From positions 1 through 64,000 of the forward strand of contig JAOTYE010000013.1 in the NCBI GenBank assembly GCA_029862045.1: a DNA stretch of 64,000 nucleotides, read 5' to 3'. The translations under genes were made by a program, and so were the position numbers. Shown in pieces: positions 18,113 to 27,142 of the stretch (position 1 is the stretch's first letter; the number at the start of each line of letters is the position of its first letter). The notes beneath the pieces are model-generated. The model was given only the letters and a program-made list of their open reading frames with translations. It did no database searches and had not been told where the DNA came from. The DNA comes from Gammaproteobacteria bacterium. GTDB taxonomy: Bacteria > Pseudomonadota > Gammaproteobacteria > Steroidobacterales > Woeseiaceae.

Positions 18113-18946
18113 TCAATGTTGCTGCGCTCCCCGGCGCCTGGCCTCGAAGTCTGCCATCACCCTGGATGTGACCTCCGGGAAGTCGGACAGTATCCCGTTG
18201 ACACCGGAACCGATGAGTTCCTCCAGTACCTCGCGGGGTGCGTCACCAGCCGTGGTCCAAACGGGCTTTCCCAGCTCGTGGACCTGCGTAACGATTTCCT
18301 GATCTGCCCGGATCCATTCGGGCCACAAGCGAATAATATCGATTCCGCCGGCGACAAAGTCGTCAATGTCTTCAGTCCTGCGAATGAAGCCCAGCGTCCG
18401 GATATTGGGGTTGAGTCGGCGAAACTGTCGCAGATCGTCCAGGGTTCTCACTCCGACAATGACGTCCAATACCGCGTCGTGACCCTCGGTCAATCGGACC
18501 ACCTTCCTTTTGTCCAACACCGGGCTGACCTTGATGTCCAGAAGCAACTTCACACCGGTGCCCGCAACGAGATCAAGCACCTCTGCGTAGGTTGGGATCG
18601 ACTCCCCGCTACCGGCATTCAGCCGTTTCAGTTCTGCGAGAGTGTAATCTGTGACCTTTCCCGTACCGTCTGTGGTGCGATCCAGGGTCTCATCGTGCAA
18701 GACGATGACCTCTCCATCGCGGGTGCCGCGTAAATCGATTTCGATAACGTCAACACCAAATGAAATTGCGCGTCGGTAGGCTGCAAGTGTGTTTTCAGCA
18801 TAGCCAGGTTCGATCCCGCCCCGATGAGCAATGTTCAACACAGTCCAGTCGGGCCACTGCGAGCCCCAGGCCGTCGCCAGAAGTATGCAGCAGACCGCTC
18901 CAACACCCGCTGCCCGACGTGACGAACCGTGCAAATACCCTGTCAT
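18113..18946 (-). CDS. Glycerophosphodiester phosphodiesterase (GDPD family)
   Basis: Starting at the ATG at 18946 (Shine-Dalgarno GAGGAAG seven bases upstream) the protein is 277 residues with a hydrophobic signal segment (GAVCCILLATAWG). A GDPD TIM-barrel follows. The catalytic and metal motifs are present: IAHRGG, AENT, VIEIDLRGTRDG, IVLHDETLDRTTDG, and LLLDIK. The family cleaves glycerophosphodiesters to glycerol-3-phosphate plus an alcohol, and this copy is probably periplasmic. It faces the GntP gene tail to tail, with the stops 39 bases apart. An OPA-type organophosphate transporter four genes away could import the glycerol-3-phosphate. That link is inference. Confidence 0.9.
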   Translation of the reverse strand: MTGYLHGSSRRAAGVGAVCCILLATAWGSQWPDWTVLNIAHRGGIEPGYAENTLAAYRRAISFGVDVIEIDLRGTRDGEVIVLHDETLDRTTDGTGKVTDYTLAELKRLNAGSGESIPTYAEVLDLVAGTGVKLLLDIKVSPVLDKRKVVRLTEGHDAVLDVIVGVRTLDDLRQFRRLNPNIRTLGFIRRTEDIDDFVAGGIDIIRLWPEWIRADQEIVTQVHELGKPVWTTAGDAPREVLEELIGSGVNGILSDFPEVTSRVMADFEARRRGAQQH

Positions 18947-19079
18947 TGCTACTTCCTCGTCAACGATTGTTATTGGTATTGGCAATCTAGGTTACATTTC
19001 TATACTCGAGGCATCAAAGTCGTATAGGTGACAGAATAAATGAACGACATTCGTAGACTTGCGGAGAGGTGGATGAAAG

Positions 19080-20564
19080 ATGCCGAAAATAATTCGTAGC
19101 CTGGTCAGTCCAAAAATCACCAAACGCCGCTTCATGCGGATGCTGGCCTTCGGCGGATCGCTGTTGCCGGCTCTGTCGTTGTTTTCGAGGCAATCTCACG
19201 CACAGGCAAGTCTCTCAAAGGCCCGCGTGCTTCAGGGGCCGATGCTCGGCGCCGTGACGCCAACTTCGATCCAGGTCTGGCTCAGGGTCAGTGATGAATT
19301 CCTCGTTGCCATTGCAATTAGCGAATCGCCGCAATTCGAAAAACAGCATATAACGCAACCGTTGCGTGCGCAGGTCGCAGACGATCTTGCGGTAACGATC
19401 TTTGCAAGCGATCTGAAACCAGGTACCCGGTATTTCTATCGAGTGTTCCTCGACGGAAAGCGCGGCGGCTATGCGACGGACGCCCCTGTGCACTACTTTG
19501 TAACGGCGCCCGGCCCCGGGTCTCCGGCGGCGTTCAGTGTCGCAACGGGATCTTGTGCGCGATACGCGGAAGATCCGGATCAGTTGATCTGGCGGGCCGT
19601 CGATTCAGCTAACCCCGATCTGTTCGTATGGCTTGGTGACAACATCTATGGCGACGCCGCACAAGCAACGGTCCTGAGCGAAGAATACCAACGGCAAAGA
19701 GGCGCAAGGTTATATCAGTCGATCGCGCCGCGAATACCACAGCTGGCAATCTGGGATGATCATGATTTTGGTATCAACAATGGCGATCGAACCAACCCAT
19801 TCAAAGACAAGGCCCTAAGTACCTTCCGAAAATACTGGGCGAACCCGGCCTATGGGCTCGACGGCACGCCGGGCGTGTTCTTCGAGTATCAATATGGCGG
19901 CGTGGACTTCTTTTTTCTTGATGTCCGGTACTACCGCGATCCGAACGCCGCGCCCGATCGGGAAGGCAAGACGATGTTGGGCGCCGCGCAAAAACGCTGG
20001 CTAAAGGCCAGACTAAAATCCAGCAGTGCGCCATTCAAAGTCTTGCTATCAGGAAGCGGTTGGTCTGCCGCCAAGGGTCCTGGCGATGACAGCTGGGCCG
20101 CTTTCATGACGGAGCGCAACGAGCTCTTCGACTATGTTCGGGATGAAGGCATCAACGGTGTAGTTCTGGTGTCTGGCGACACACATGTCGCAGAGCTGAA
20201 TGCGATACCCTGGTCCGACAAAGGTGGCTACGACTATTACGATCTGACGTCGTCACCGCTCGCGCAAGGTACATCGGATAGTTTCCTGGAACGCCGGCCC
20301 GAGGCAAGAATTCGCCAGGTGTATTTCGGCAGTGTCAACTTCGGATTACTAACCTTCGATATGAGGAGTGCCGATCCTTTGCTGGAGTACAACGTTATCA
20401 ATTATCGAGGCGAGGCTGTCTGGGAGCCACTGCGGCTGCACGCGTCCGAATTGGTCAACGGAATGGCAACATGGAAGGACAATATGGACGAGTTGTCGCG
20501 GTCCCGTTACGAAAGCGCGATCAATGGTGGCGAGTACTATGAGCCGTTGCCCTATTTCCGGTGA
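19080..20564 (+). CDS. PhoD-like alkaline phosphatase with Tat-type leader
   Basis: 494 residues. The leader has a twin-arginine-like core (TKRRFMRMLAFGG) and a cleavage site near SHAQA. The PhoD_N domain (about 45-145) precedes the metallophosphatase domain, with FVWLGDNIYGDA, LAIWDDHDFGINNGD and VVLVSGDTHVAEL providing the metal and catalytic residues. Compared with the other PhoD homologue at 11575-13515 it is shorter and closer to the compact PhoD group. Tat export would deliver it folded with its Fe/Ca centre. The start follows a GGAGAGG Shine-Dalgarno. It is divergent from the GDPD gene, with about 130 bases between them that could hold both promoters. Substrate not determinable from sequence. 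Confidence 0.87.
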   Translation: MPKIIRSLVSPKITKRRFMRMLAFGGSLLPALSLFSRQSHAQASLSKARVLQGPMLGAVTPTSIQVWLRVSDEFLVAIAISESPQFEKQHITQPLRAQVADDLAVTIFASDLKPGTRYFYRVFLDGKRGGYATDAPVHYFVTAPGPGSPAAFSVATGSCARYAEDPDQLIWRAVDSANPDLFVWLGDNIYGDAAQATVLSEEYQRQRGARLYQSIAPRIPQLAIWDDHDFGINNGDRTNPFKDKALSTFRKYWANPAYGLDGTPGVFFEYQYGGVDFFFLDVRYYRDPNAAPDREGKTMLGAAQKRWLKARLKSSSAPFKVLLSGSGWSAAKGPGDDSWAAFMTERNELFDYVRDEGINGVVLVSGDTHVAELNAIPWSDKGGYDYYDLTSSPLAQGTSDSFLERRPEARIRQVYFGSVNFGLLTFDMRSADPLLEYNVINYRGEAVWEPLRLHASELVNGMATWKDNMDELSRSRYESAINGGEYYEPLPYFR

Positions 20565-20614
20565 TGCGCAATTTTTCGGTATCGCCTGTTACTCATAAAT
20601 GGCAGCTTGCTCTG

Positions 20615-21883
20615 CTATCTGTCTGCAATGGCACCATCCTCAAATCGCGGTCCATGCCAGTCTTTCTCCACGTAAGGTGACTTTGCAGCTACCGACTCGT
20701 CGAGGTCGATTCCAAGGCCGGGCTTATCTGGCAACTCTGCAAAGCCGTTCCGGTACTCCACTGCGGCGCCAAAGAACAGATCGTCCCATTTATCGCGTTC
20801 CGATCCACTGATTTCTAGTAGCGTCGCATTAGGTGTCGCCGCGCAGAAATGCAGCGATGCAAATGTACAGACCCGGCTGTTCGGATTGTGGGGCAGCACC
20901 TCTATTCTGAAGGTGTCCGCCAGCGCCGCGATTTTGCGCATTTCGGTGATACCGCCACAATGGATGGCATCAGGTTGAACGTAGTCCACCAGGTGCTCAG
21001 CACAAATCTCGCCGAATGCGTATTTCGTGAACAGACGTTCACCCGTGGCGAGCGGTACTCGTGTATGCGTTCTCAAATGCCGGAGTTCGCCGAGATCCTC
21101 TGCTTGTGTAGCCTCTTCGACAAAGTAAGGGCGATAGTCTTCCACCTGGCGACAAAACTCCACGGCGAATGCCGTCGTGGGCTTGCCGTGCAGATCGATG
21201 CAAATATCGAAATCATCTCCAACAGCCGCCCGAATGGCTCGGACACGGGCAACCGAATCCGCAAGTGCCTTGTCCTGGCGCATGACGCCGCCTTCCGGTT
21301 TATAGAAACCGCTCTTGCCAGCTGTCCAGCCTTTTTCCTTGGCGGCAAGCCACAATTCACCCATTTCATCCGGGCTGCTACCCCAACCGGGTTTTGGATA
21401 GACCCGCACTCGATCTCGCGCTTTACCGCCCAACAACTGCCAAACCGGCAATTCCAGTGCCTTGCCGAAAATATCCCACAAGGCAATATCGATGGCGCTA
21501 ATCGCTGACATCATTATCGGTCCGCCCCGATAGCGAGGGCCACGAAACATGGCTTGCCAGTGACGCTCGATTTCGGCCGGATCCTGGCCAACGAGGTAGC
21601 GTTTGTGCTCCAGAATCGCGTGGCTGACTGTCAGCGCCTTTGACGGCAGCGTCGCCTCGCCAAGGCCTGTAAGTCCTTGGTTTGTATATATCTTTACAAA
21701 AACGTAATTCTCGTCGCCGCCTGCGTCCATGACAAAAGTGCGAACGTCGGTGATCTTCAGGCCGAGTTGACGGGCCTTCTCCTGCTTAGCGGCGAGCGTT
21801 ACAGTCGGTATGCTGAGCACTGATGCGCCGACGGCACAGACTGCGGCGCTAACGGTTTGTCTCAGAAAGTGGCGGCGTTTCAT
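20615..21883 (-). CDS. Galactonate-dehydratase-like enolase-superfamily enzyme with Tat leader
   Basis: 422 residues from the ATG at 21883, chosen because it begins with a textbook Tat motif (MKRRHFLRQT). A longer frame upstream is polar and unlike the family. The mature part is a mandelate racemase/muconate lactonising enzyme-type protein. The capping domain (LKITDVRTFV, GLTGLGEA) is followed by a TIM barrel with metal ligands in DICIDLHGK, YFVEEAT and ATGERLF. The DxH motif (IDLHG) plus a later PHNP histidine match the acid-sugar dehydratases of the galactonate dehydratase type. Known relatives dehydrate aldonic or uronic acids to 2-keto-3-deoxy acids, usually in the cytoplasm, so a Tat signal here is notable. 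It is divergent from the 21951 gene. Exact substrate unknown. Confidence 0.82.
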   Translation of the reverse strand: MKRRHFLRQTVSAAVCAVGASVLSIPTVTLAAKQEKARQLGLKITDVRTFVMDAGGDENYVFVKIYTNQGLTGLGEATLPSKALTVSHAILEHKRYLVGQDPAEIERHWQAMFRGPRYRGGPIMMSAISAIDIALWDIFGKALELPVWQLLGGKARDRVRVYPKPGWGSSPDEMGELWLAAKEKGWTAGKSGFYKPEGGVMRQDKALADSVARVRAIRAAVGDDFDICIDLHGKPTTAFAVEFCRQVEDYRPYFVEEATQAEDLGELRHLRTHTRVPLATGERLFTKYAFGEICAEHLVDYVQPDAIHCGGITEMRKIAALADTFRIEVLPHNPNSRVCTFASLHFCAATPNATLLEISGSERDKWDDLFFGAAVEYRNGFAELPDKPGLGIDLDESVAAKSPYVEKDWHGPRFEDGAIADR

Positions 21884-21950
21884 TTTGTTGTGCCGGGTTG
21901 CATGTCTCGAATCCTGCCACAGTATCGGCAAATCATATAGGTAATGCCTT

Positions 21951-22829
21951 GTGGATAAACACTGCACCAAAAAAAACGGACCCGTTAACGCCCCCGCTTT
22001 CTTGACGAAGCTGGTGCTGTCGCTCTTACTTGTCGCAGGCGTGGGTGATGCGGACGAGAAACGCATCTATACCGCCAAGCTGGTAGAGCAGTTCGACGTG
22101 GGCAACGCGCGTCAAGGCGTTGCAGTTGACGCCGGCCACTTCTATGCGGTCAACAATTTCGCTATATCCAAGCACGATAAATCGACTGGTGCGGCTATCG
22201 CGCGATGGGCCGGCCGCGCCGAAGGCGAGCCGTTGATTCACCTCGATAGCTTGATGGAACTCGATGGCCGGCTTTACGCATCGCACTCGAACTATCCGGT
22301 ATCGCCAATGACGAGTTCGGTGGAGATTTGGGACGCTGATACGATGTGGCATGTATCTTCACACAGTTTTGGGATCAGCCGCGGCTCACTGACCTGGTTG
22401 GATCGGCACGACGGGTTCTGGTGGGCAGCGTTCGCAAATTATGACAAGGTTCAAAATGGACAAACGGTGCCTTACGGGCACACGAACAATACTCAGGTTG
22501 TCAAACTCGATGACGACTATAGAGTATTGCAAGCGTGGACTCTGCCATTGGAGATACTCGATAGAATGCGCCCGATGAGTAATTCTGGCGGTTCCTGGGG
22601 ACCGGATGGAATGTTATATCTGACCGGTCACGACCTGGGCGAAATCTACGTAATGCGAATTCCAGACGCGGGATCGACCCTGAGTTGGGTAGCAACCGTC
22701 AAAGTTCCGGTCCTTGAAGGTCAAGGTATCGCGTGGGATCGATCCATGTCCGGACGATACCTCTGGGCCATTAACAAAGGCGACCGGAAAGTGCTGAAAA
22801 TAAAAATGCCGGACATCAGCCAACAATGA
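21951..22829 (+). CDS. Secreted protein of unknown function, propeller-like
   Basis: 292 residues from a GTG start, with a hydrophobic leader (LVLSLLLVAG) before the mature chain. The sequence has repeated short blocks with aromatic and aspartate residues (EIWDADTMWH, WGPDGMLYLTGHDLGE, GIAWDRSMSGRYLWAINKG) like a beta-propeller, but I do not recognise a family. The conserved-looking HSNYPVSPMTSSVEIWD segment suggests a ligand or metal site. Its stop overlaps the start of the OPA transporter (ATGA), so the two are translationally coupled. A periplasmic binding or hydrolytic role feeding that transporter is inference from the coupling. Confidence 0.7.
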   Translation: MDKHCTKKNGPVNAPAFLTKLVLSLLLVAGVGDADEKRIYTAKLVEQFDVGNARQGVAVDAGHFYAVNNFAISKHDKSTGAAIARWAGRAEGEPLIHLDSLMELDGRLYASHSNYPVSPMTSSVEIWDADTMWHVSSHSFGISRGSLTWLDRHDGFWWAAFANYDKVQNGQTVPYGHTNNTQVVKLDDDYRVLQAWTLPLEILDRMRPMSNSGGSWGPDGMLYLTGHDLGEIYVMRIPDAGSTLSWVATVKVPVLEGQGIAWDRSMSGRYLWAINKGDRKVLKIKMPDISQQ

Positions 22830-24166
22830 AACGCATCATCAGATGGTTTGCGACCGGCCCGGATAGCCCGGCAATTGGCGACCCCGATAAGATTCACGCC
22901 CTTTTCCAAAGCCGGCGCCTGCGTGTGTTCGTTTGGCTGGTCCTCGGCTACGGATTCTTTTACACCTGTCGATTAAGCCTGTCGGTCGCCAAAAAGCCGA
23001 TGCTTGATGAAGGCGTCCTTTCTGTAGAGCAAATGGGCATCATCGGCTCGATGTTGCTCTTCGTCTACGCCTTCGGCAAGTTCTTCAATGGCTTCCTCGC
23101 CGATCGTGCGAACATCAGACGATTTATGTCGATCGCATTGCTGTGCTCGGCATTTGCCAACCTTTTATTTGGTTCGGTAAGCAACTTCGCTTTGTTCGCC
23201 ATACTTTGGGCGTTCAACGGATGGTTTCAGTCCATCGGCTCGGCTCCCAGCGTCGTGTCAATATGCCAGTGGTTTAGTAACCGGGAACGGGGCACTCGAT
23301 ACGGTGTGTGGGCAGGTGCGCACAACATTGGAGAAGGGCTGACGTTTGTCGGCACGGCGCTGATCGTCAACGCCTTCGGTTGGCGCTGGGGGTTCTGGGG
23401 ACCTGGTATCGTCTGCGTTATCGTTGCCGTCATTTTATACATCAACCTGGCGGACAGGCCACAGACATACGGCCTCCCGAATGTTGCGGATTACAAGAAG
23501 GACTACTCGGCCGGCAAACCTACCGAGGCATCGACTGGTTCGCTGCAGTTGCTGGTACTCAAGAGTCCGATTGTCTGGGTTCTCGGTCTAAGTAGCGCAT
23601 GTATGTACATGGCTCGCTACGCGATAAACAGTTGGGCAATATTTTACTTACAGGAAGGCAAAGGATATGAGCTTGTCGAGGCAGCGTCAGCAATGGCAGC
23701 TTATCCAATATTCGGCTTGCTCGGCGCTGTTTTTTCCGGCTTTTTGTCTGATCGCTTCTTTGGCGCGCGACGTAACGTGCCGACCTTGTTATATGGGCTG
23801 CTCTTGATTGGTTCGATGTGTTTGTTCTATTACGCGCCACCTGGTCATATCCTGATTGACACCATTGCACTCGCGGCCTTCGGATTTGCCATTGGCGGTT
23901 TGATCGTATTTCTCGCTGGCCTCATCGCCGTTGATCTCATGCCAGTCGGCGCCGCAGGAGCTGTCAAAGGGGTCATCGGGTTGTTCTCTTATCTTGGTGC
24001 CGCATCACAAGATTGGATAAGCGGCGTATTGATCGAAAATACCAAGACCGTTGTCGATGGCGTAACAACCTACTCGTTCGATACCGCGTTTTACTTCTGG
24101 ATTTCAGCATCGGTTGTTTCCATGCTGCTCGCGCTGTTCGCCTGGAACAAGAAGCCACATGAATAA
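22826..24166 (+). CDS. OPA-family organophosphate transporter (GlpT/UhpT-like MFS)
   Basis: 446 residues with about 12 transmembrane segments. The first segments carry family features: the GYGFFYTCRLSLSVAKKPM motif, the loop FFNGFLADRANIRRFM and the QWFSNRERGTRYGVWAG amphipathic region, all typical of the GlpT/PgtP/UhpT organophosphate:phosphate antiporters. The likely reaction is exchange of a sugar phosphate or glycerol-3-phosphate for inorganic phosphate across the inner membrane. The start overlaps the upstream secreted-protein stop (ATGA). Together with the GDPD and two PhoD genes it suggests scavenging of phosphoesters. Family well supported. Which phosphate it carries is not. Confidence 0.88.
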   Translation: MKRIIRWFATGPDSPAIGDPDKIHALFQSRRLRVFVWLVLGYGFFYTCRLSLSVAKKPMLDEGVLSVEQMGIIGSMLLFVYAFGKFFNGFLADRANIRRFMSIALLCSAFANLLFGSVSNFALFAILWAFNGWFQSIGSAPSVVSICQWFSNRERGTRYGVWAGAHNIGEGLTFVGTALIVNAFGWRWGFWGPGIVCVIVAVILYINLADRPQTYGLPNVADYKKDYSAGKPTEASTGSLQLLVLKSPIVWVLGLSSACMYMARYAINSWAIFYLQEGKGYELVEAASAMAAYPIFGLLGAVFSGFLSDRFFGARRNVPTLLYGLLLIGSMCLFYYAPPGHILIDTIALAAFGFAIGGLIVFLAGLIAVDLMPVGAAGAVKGVIGLFSYLGAASQDWISGVLIENTKTVVDGVTTYSFDTAFYFWISASVVSMLLALFAWNKKPHE

Positions 24167-24215
24167 CCGTATTCCCCGACCATAAGAAGCGAACGGCGAC
24201 ATTTGTCGACCATCA

Positions 24216-26204
24216 TTAGATCAGGTCGGCATCAGTAATAATCTCGATTAGCGATGGGCCCCGGCAGGCGAGCGCTTCAGCGAATGCCGATTCCAGTTTT
24301 TCGGCTTTAGTGACCCGAAAACCTTTGCCTCCGCACAGGTTTGCGTATGCGGCGAAACTCGGATTGTGCAGTTCTGTCTGCCATACCGGCCACTCACCCG
24401 CTCTCTGTTCTTTCGATATCTTGCCAAGCTGCGAGTTGTTGAGTAATACATGGGTAATGTCCATGTTGTATTTCACGGCAGTATTGAAGTCGCCCATATA
24501 CTGGCCAAAGCCACCGTCACCACTGATGGAAATTACCTTGCGACCGCGGTATTCATCCTGATCCTGGGTCGCCGCCCACGCACCCATCGCCGCCGAAAAC
24601 GCAAAACCGATCGATCCCAGGTAGCCCGACATCAGAATCCGCTGGCCCTGACTTTCAAAGTAACGGCCGAATGAGTAAGTGTTATTGCCGACGTCCACTG
24701 CAATGATGGCGTCACCGGGAACGGCCGGGCTGAGCGCAGCGAACACCGTCGCCGAGTTCAGGCCCTTGCCCTGATCATCACTGAGCCGGCTGCGTTTCTC
24801 CTCGCGCCAGATCGCCCAGCGTTCCGCGAGTTCCGGACGTTGGTCAACTGATTTGTTGGCCCCCGAGAACTGCGCTGCTATGAGCCTGGCGGTAACACCG
24901 ATCTCCGCCCAAACAGGAATCGTCACGCCGTGAAACTTGCCTAGAGTCATGCGATCGAAATCAACTTGAATAATTGGGCGTTTTGGTGTGATACCTGTGT
25001 GGTTGGAGAAAGAAGAACCAAACGCCAGGATAAGGTCACACTCATTCATGAACCAACTCGCCACCGGCGTGCCCGAGCGGCCTAATACACCAGCGGCCAA
25101 CGGGTGATCATCGGCGATCTGACCTTTGGCCTTGAACGTCGTTAAGACCGGTGCATTGAGGCGATCAGCCAAAGCAATGACGTCGCCCATCGAGTCTCTG
25201 GCGCCATACCCCACGATTACGATCGGACGCTTCGACTTCCTGATCAGCGACACAGTGTCTTCGAGCACGTGCTCGTCCGGAGCGATCGTCGATGCAGCAA
25301 CGCGCCCATCCGGACTGCCCGCACTGGCAGATTCTTTTGCGGGCAAGGTTTGCACATCGTCGGGAAAGGTCAGGTGCGCCACATCACGCTCGACCAACGC
25401 GCTCTTACACGCAAGCGTCATAAGCTCGGCGTGTTTCGACGTGTGCAACACGGTCTGGCTGAATCGAGCGACAGGCGCGAAGGCGGCGGCGAGATCGATT
25501 TCCTGAAAGGCGCCGGGACCCAATACCTGCACATCGACCTGACCAGTCAGCGCCAGGACGGGTGCCCGGTCGACTTTCGCATCCCATAGACCTGTCATCA
25601 GGTTGGTCGCGCCGGGCCCGGCAATGGTCAGGCATGCAGCCGGCTTACCCGTCAGTTTGGCGTAACCGGAGCAGGCAAACGCCGCAGCACCCTCGTGACG
25701 AATACCATAGTAGGTCAGGCTTCCCTTCTTCTCCTGCAATCGCAGCGCATCGGCAAGACCCAGGTTCGAATGGCCAACCATGCCAAACACGGACGTCACG
25801 CCCCAGTTGGTCATGGTTTCCGCCATCACATCGGTAACGGTTGTCGCGTGGGGCGCCTCGGCTTCGAGCCCCACGTAGATGCCGTCCTCACGCACCTCGG
25901 TTGGGTATAGTGTTTGGCCGCTGTCCTCGTGCCCGCCCGGCGGACGGCCGGTCTTCGGATCGAAATCCCAGCCGTGCCATGGACAGCGCAACCAGCACTG
26001 TCCATCTTTACCAATCTCAACAGAACCCTCACCGAGCGGACCACCCTGATGCGGGCAGCGATTATCCATGGCCGTAAATTCACCGTCGATGTGGGTCAGT
26101 GCCATCGAGTGAACGCCGGCTGTCACGGTTTTTACGCGACCTGCGGGAAGCTCATCGACATCCGCAACGCGATACCAATCCAGCTGTTTGTTATTCGTCG
26201 TCAT
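24216..26204 (-). CDS. Rieske [2Fe-2S] domain fused to a pyruvate-oxidase-like ThDP enzyme
   Basis: 662 residues, no signal peptide. Residues about 8-118 form a complete Rieske domain with the ligand pairs C50-x-H52 and C74-x2-H77 (CPHQGG, CPWHGW). From about 122 the chain is a thiamine-diphosphate enzyme. The pyrimidine-domain catalytic glutamate is in IRHEGAAAF (near E171), AGPGATNLM follows, and the diphosphate-binding GDGGF motif is about 25 residues before LLNN. The C-terminal KISKEQRAGEWPVWQTEL region is closest to pyruvate oxidase rather than acetolactate synthase. The Rieske cluster could take electrons from ThDP/FAD chemistry, giving an oxidative decarboxylase. That is inference, and a regulatory or ferredoxin-docking role is also possible. 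The start overlaps the upstream DUF5996 stop by ATGA, with an AGAGG Shine-Dalgarno. Confidence 0.85.
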   Translation of the reverse strand: MTTNNKQLDWYRVADVDELPAGRVKTVTAGVHSMALTHIDGEFTAMDNRCPHQGGPLGEGSVEIGKDGQCWLRCPWHGWDFDPKTGRPPGGHEDSGQTLYPTEVREDGIYVGLEAEAPHATTVTDVMAETMTNWGVTSVFGMVGHSNLGLADALRLQEKKGSLTYYGIRHEGAAAFACSGYAKLTGKPAACLTIAGPGATNLMTGLWDAKVDRAPVLALTGQVDVQVLGPGAFQEIDLAAAFAPVARFSQTVLHTSKHAELMTLACKSALVERDVAHLTFPDDVQTLPAKESASAGSPDGRVAASTIAPDEHVLEDTVSLIRKSKRPIVIVGYGARDSMGDVIALADRLNAPVLTTFKAKGQIADDHPLAAGVLGRSGTPVASWFMNECDLILAFGSSFSNHTGITPKRPIIQVDFDRMTLGKFHGVTIPVWAEIGVTARLIAAQFSGANKSVDQRPELAERWAIWREEKRSRLSDDQGKGLNSATVFAALSPAVPGDAIIAVDVGNNTYSFGRYFESQGQRILMSGYLGSIGFAFSAAMGAWAATQDQDEYRGRKVISISGDGGFGQYMGDFNTAVKYNMDITHVLLNNSQLGKISKEQRAGEWPVWQTELHNPSFAAYANLCGGKGFRVTKAEKLESAFAEALACRGPSLIEIITDADLI

Positions 26205-27061
26205 TGCCTCTGTCCTCGGTCTGAATTCGCGAGCATCTGTTCGCGCCCGGCGGACAACAGGCTGTTCCAGAGGTCCAACAGGTAGGCGTCCGGATCACTG
26301 CTTTCAATCAGCAATCGATACCGGAGCACCGCAGCGTTAAACCCTTGCGTGTGCCAACTGGCACCGGCCGGCAATCGCAGACTCGGGAAACCATCGGGAA
26401 ACGGATAAGCGGTCACGTAAAAGTAGGGTTCTGGAATTCCTTCATCGCCAAACGTGAAACCGAAGTTCATTTGCTTGTCAGAATACTCTTCGTTCCGTGG
26501 GTCCTGGCCGGCAATTTTCTCGCCCGGCAACCATAACATCGACAGATCAAAATGGTGGGGCCATAGTTGGATAGGGCTCGTTTCCTCAGGTATACCGGCT
26601 CGGAACTCCGCCATCGCCGCGCTAACTGAGTTCAAAGTAAGGTGCAGGCTACGGGCGTGCTCAGCTGAGTAAGTGACCCTCGCAACTTCGTCATCACCGA
26701 TGGCGTTTTCCGGGACCAGGTTTTTGCTCAATCCATTGGCAAGCAAGAAATCCTCAGCGAGCCTTGCGACTTCTGCGGCCGGCTGCCCGTGCAGCGCAGC
26801 CTCAAGATTTGCGCCGTGCGAAGTTCGACCGTGGATATTGCTTTGCCTGAGGTCCAGCTCGAGTTCAAAATCGATGTCGGCGTGAACGACGCCCGTCGTT
26901 AATCCGCTCAGTGACGGTCGCAGGCTGGCATGCCACCAATGCTTACGCTTCGGACGACATACCTTCAAGTAGTTACCCAGAATGCGCGCATAGTCGTGCA
27001 AGGCGCTACGTGTATCTGCTGTGTCTGTCTCAAGTAACTGTGGAAATCTCACCTGCGCCAT
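26201..27061 (-). CDS. DUF5996 family protein
   Basis: 286 residues from the ATG at 27061, which has a GAAGGA Shine-Dalgarno. A TTG one codon earlier is unlikely. The sequence matches the DUF5996 pattern: a tryptophan-rich HWWHASLRPS near the N-terminus, the WPHHFDLSMLWLPGE core, then GQDPRNEEYSDKQMNFGF and the YFYVTAYPFP motif. The family is soluble and of unknown function. It is the first gene of a two-gene unit with the Rieske-ThDP fusion (ATGA overlap), so a role in the same reaction or in handling its product is likely. No cofactor motif is visible. Confidence 0.8.
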   Translation of the reverse strand: MAQVRFPQLLETDTADTRSALHDYARILGNYLKVCRPKRKHWWHASLRPSLSGLTTGVVHADIDFELELDLRQSNIHGRTSHGANLEAALHGQPAAEVARLAEDFLLANGLSKNLVPENAIGDDEVARVTYSAEHARSLHLTLNSVSAAMAEFRAGIPEETSPIQLWPHHFDLSMLWLPGEKIAGQDPRNEEYSDKQMNFGFTFGDEGIPEPYFYVTAYPFPDGFPSLRLPAGASWHTQGFNAAVLRYRLLIESSDPDAYLLDLWNSLLSAGREQMLANSDRGQRQ

Positions 27062-27142
27062 CAATTCCTTCTACGCATTCATCTGTTATTTGACCCGATT
27101 CGCGTTGTTTTTGTTACCGCTGGAATTGAGGGGCCTTTGAGT

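Noticed and set aside
18071-18733. Plus-strand frame of 220 codons overlapping the GDPD gene
   Set aside because: The minus-strand GDPD motifs are complete. This frame has none and begins inside the GntP stop.
26201-26204. Acetolactate synthase assignment for the ThDP enzyme
   Set aside because: The C-terminal motif region and the fused Rieske domain fit pyruvate-oxidase-type proteins better, and no regulatory subunit is adjacent.
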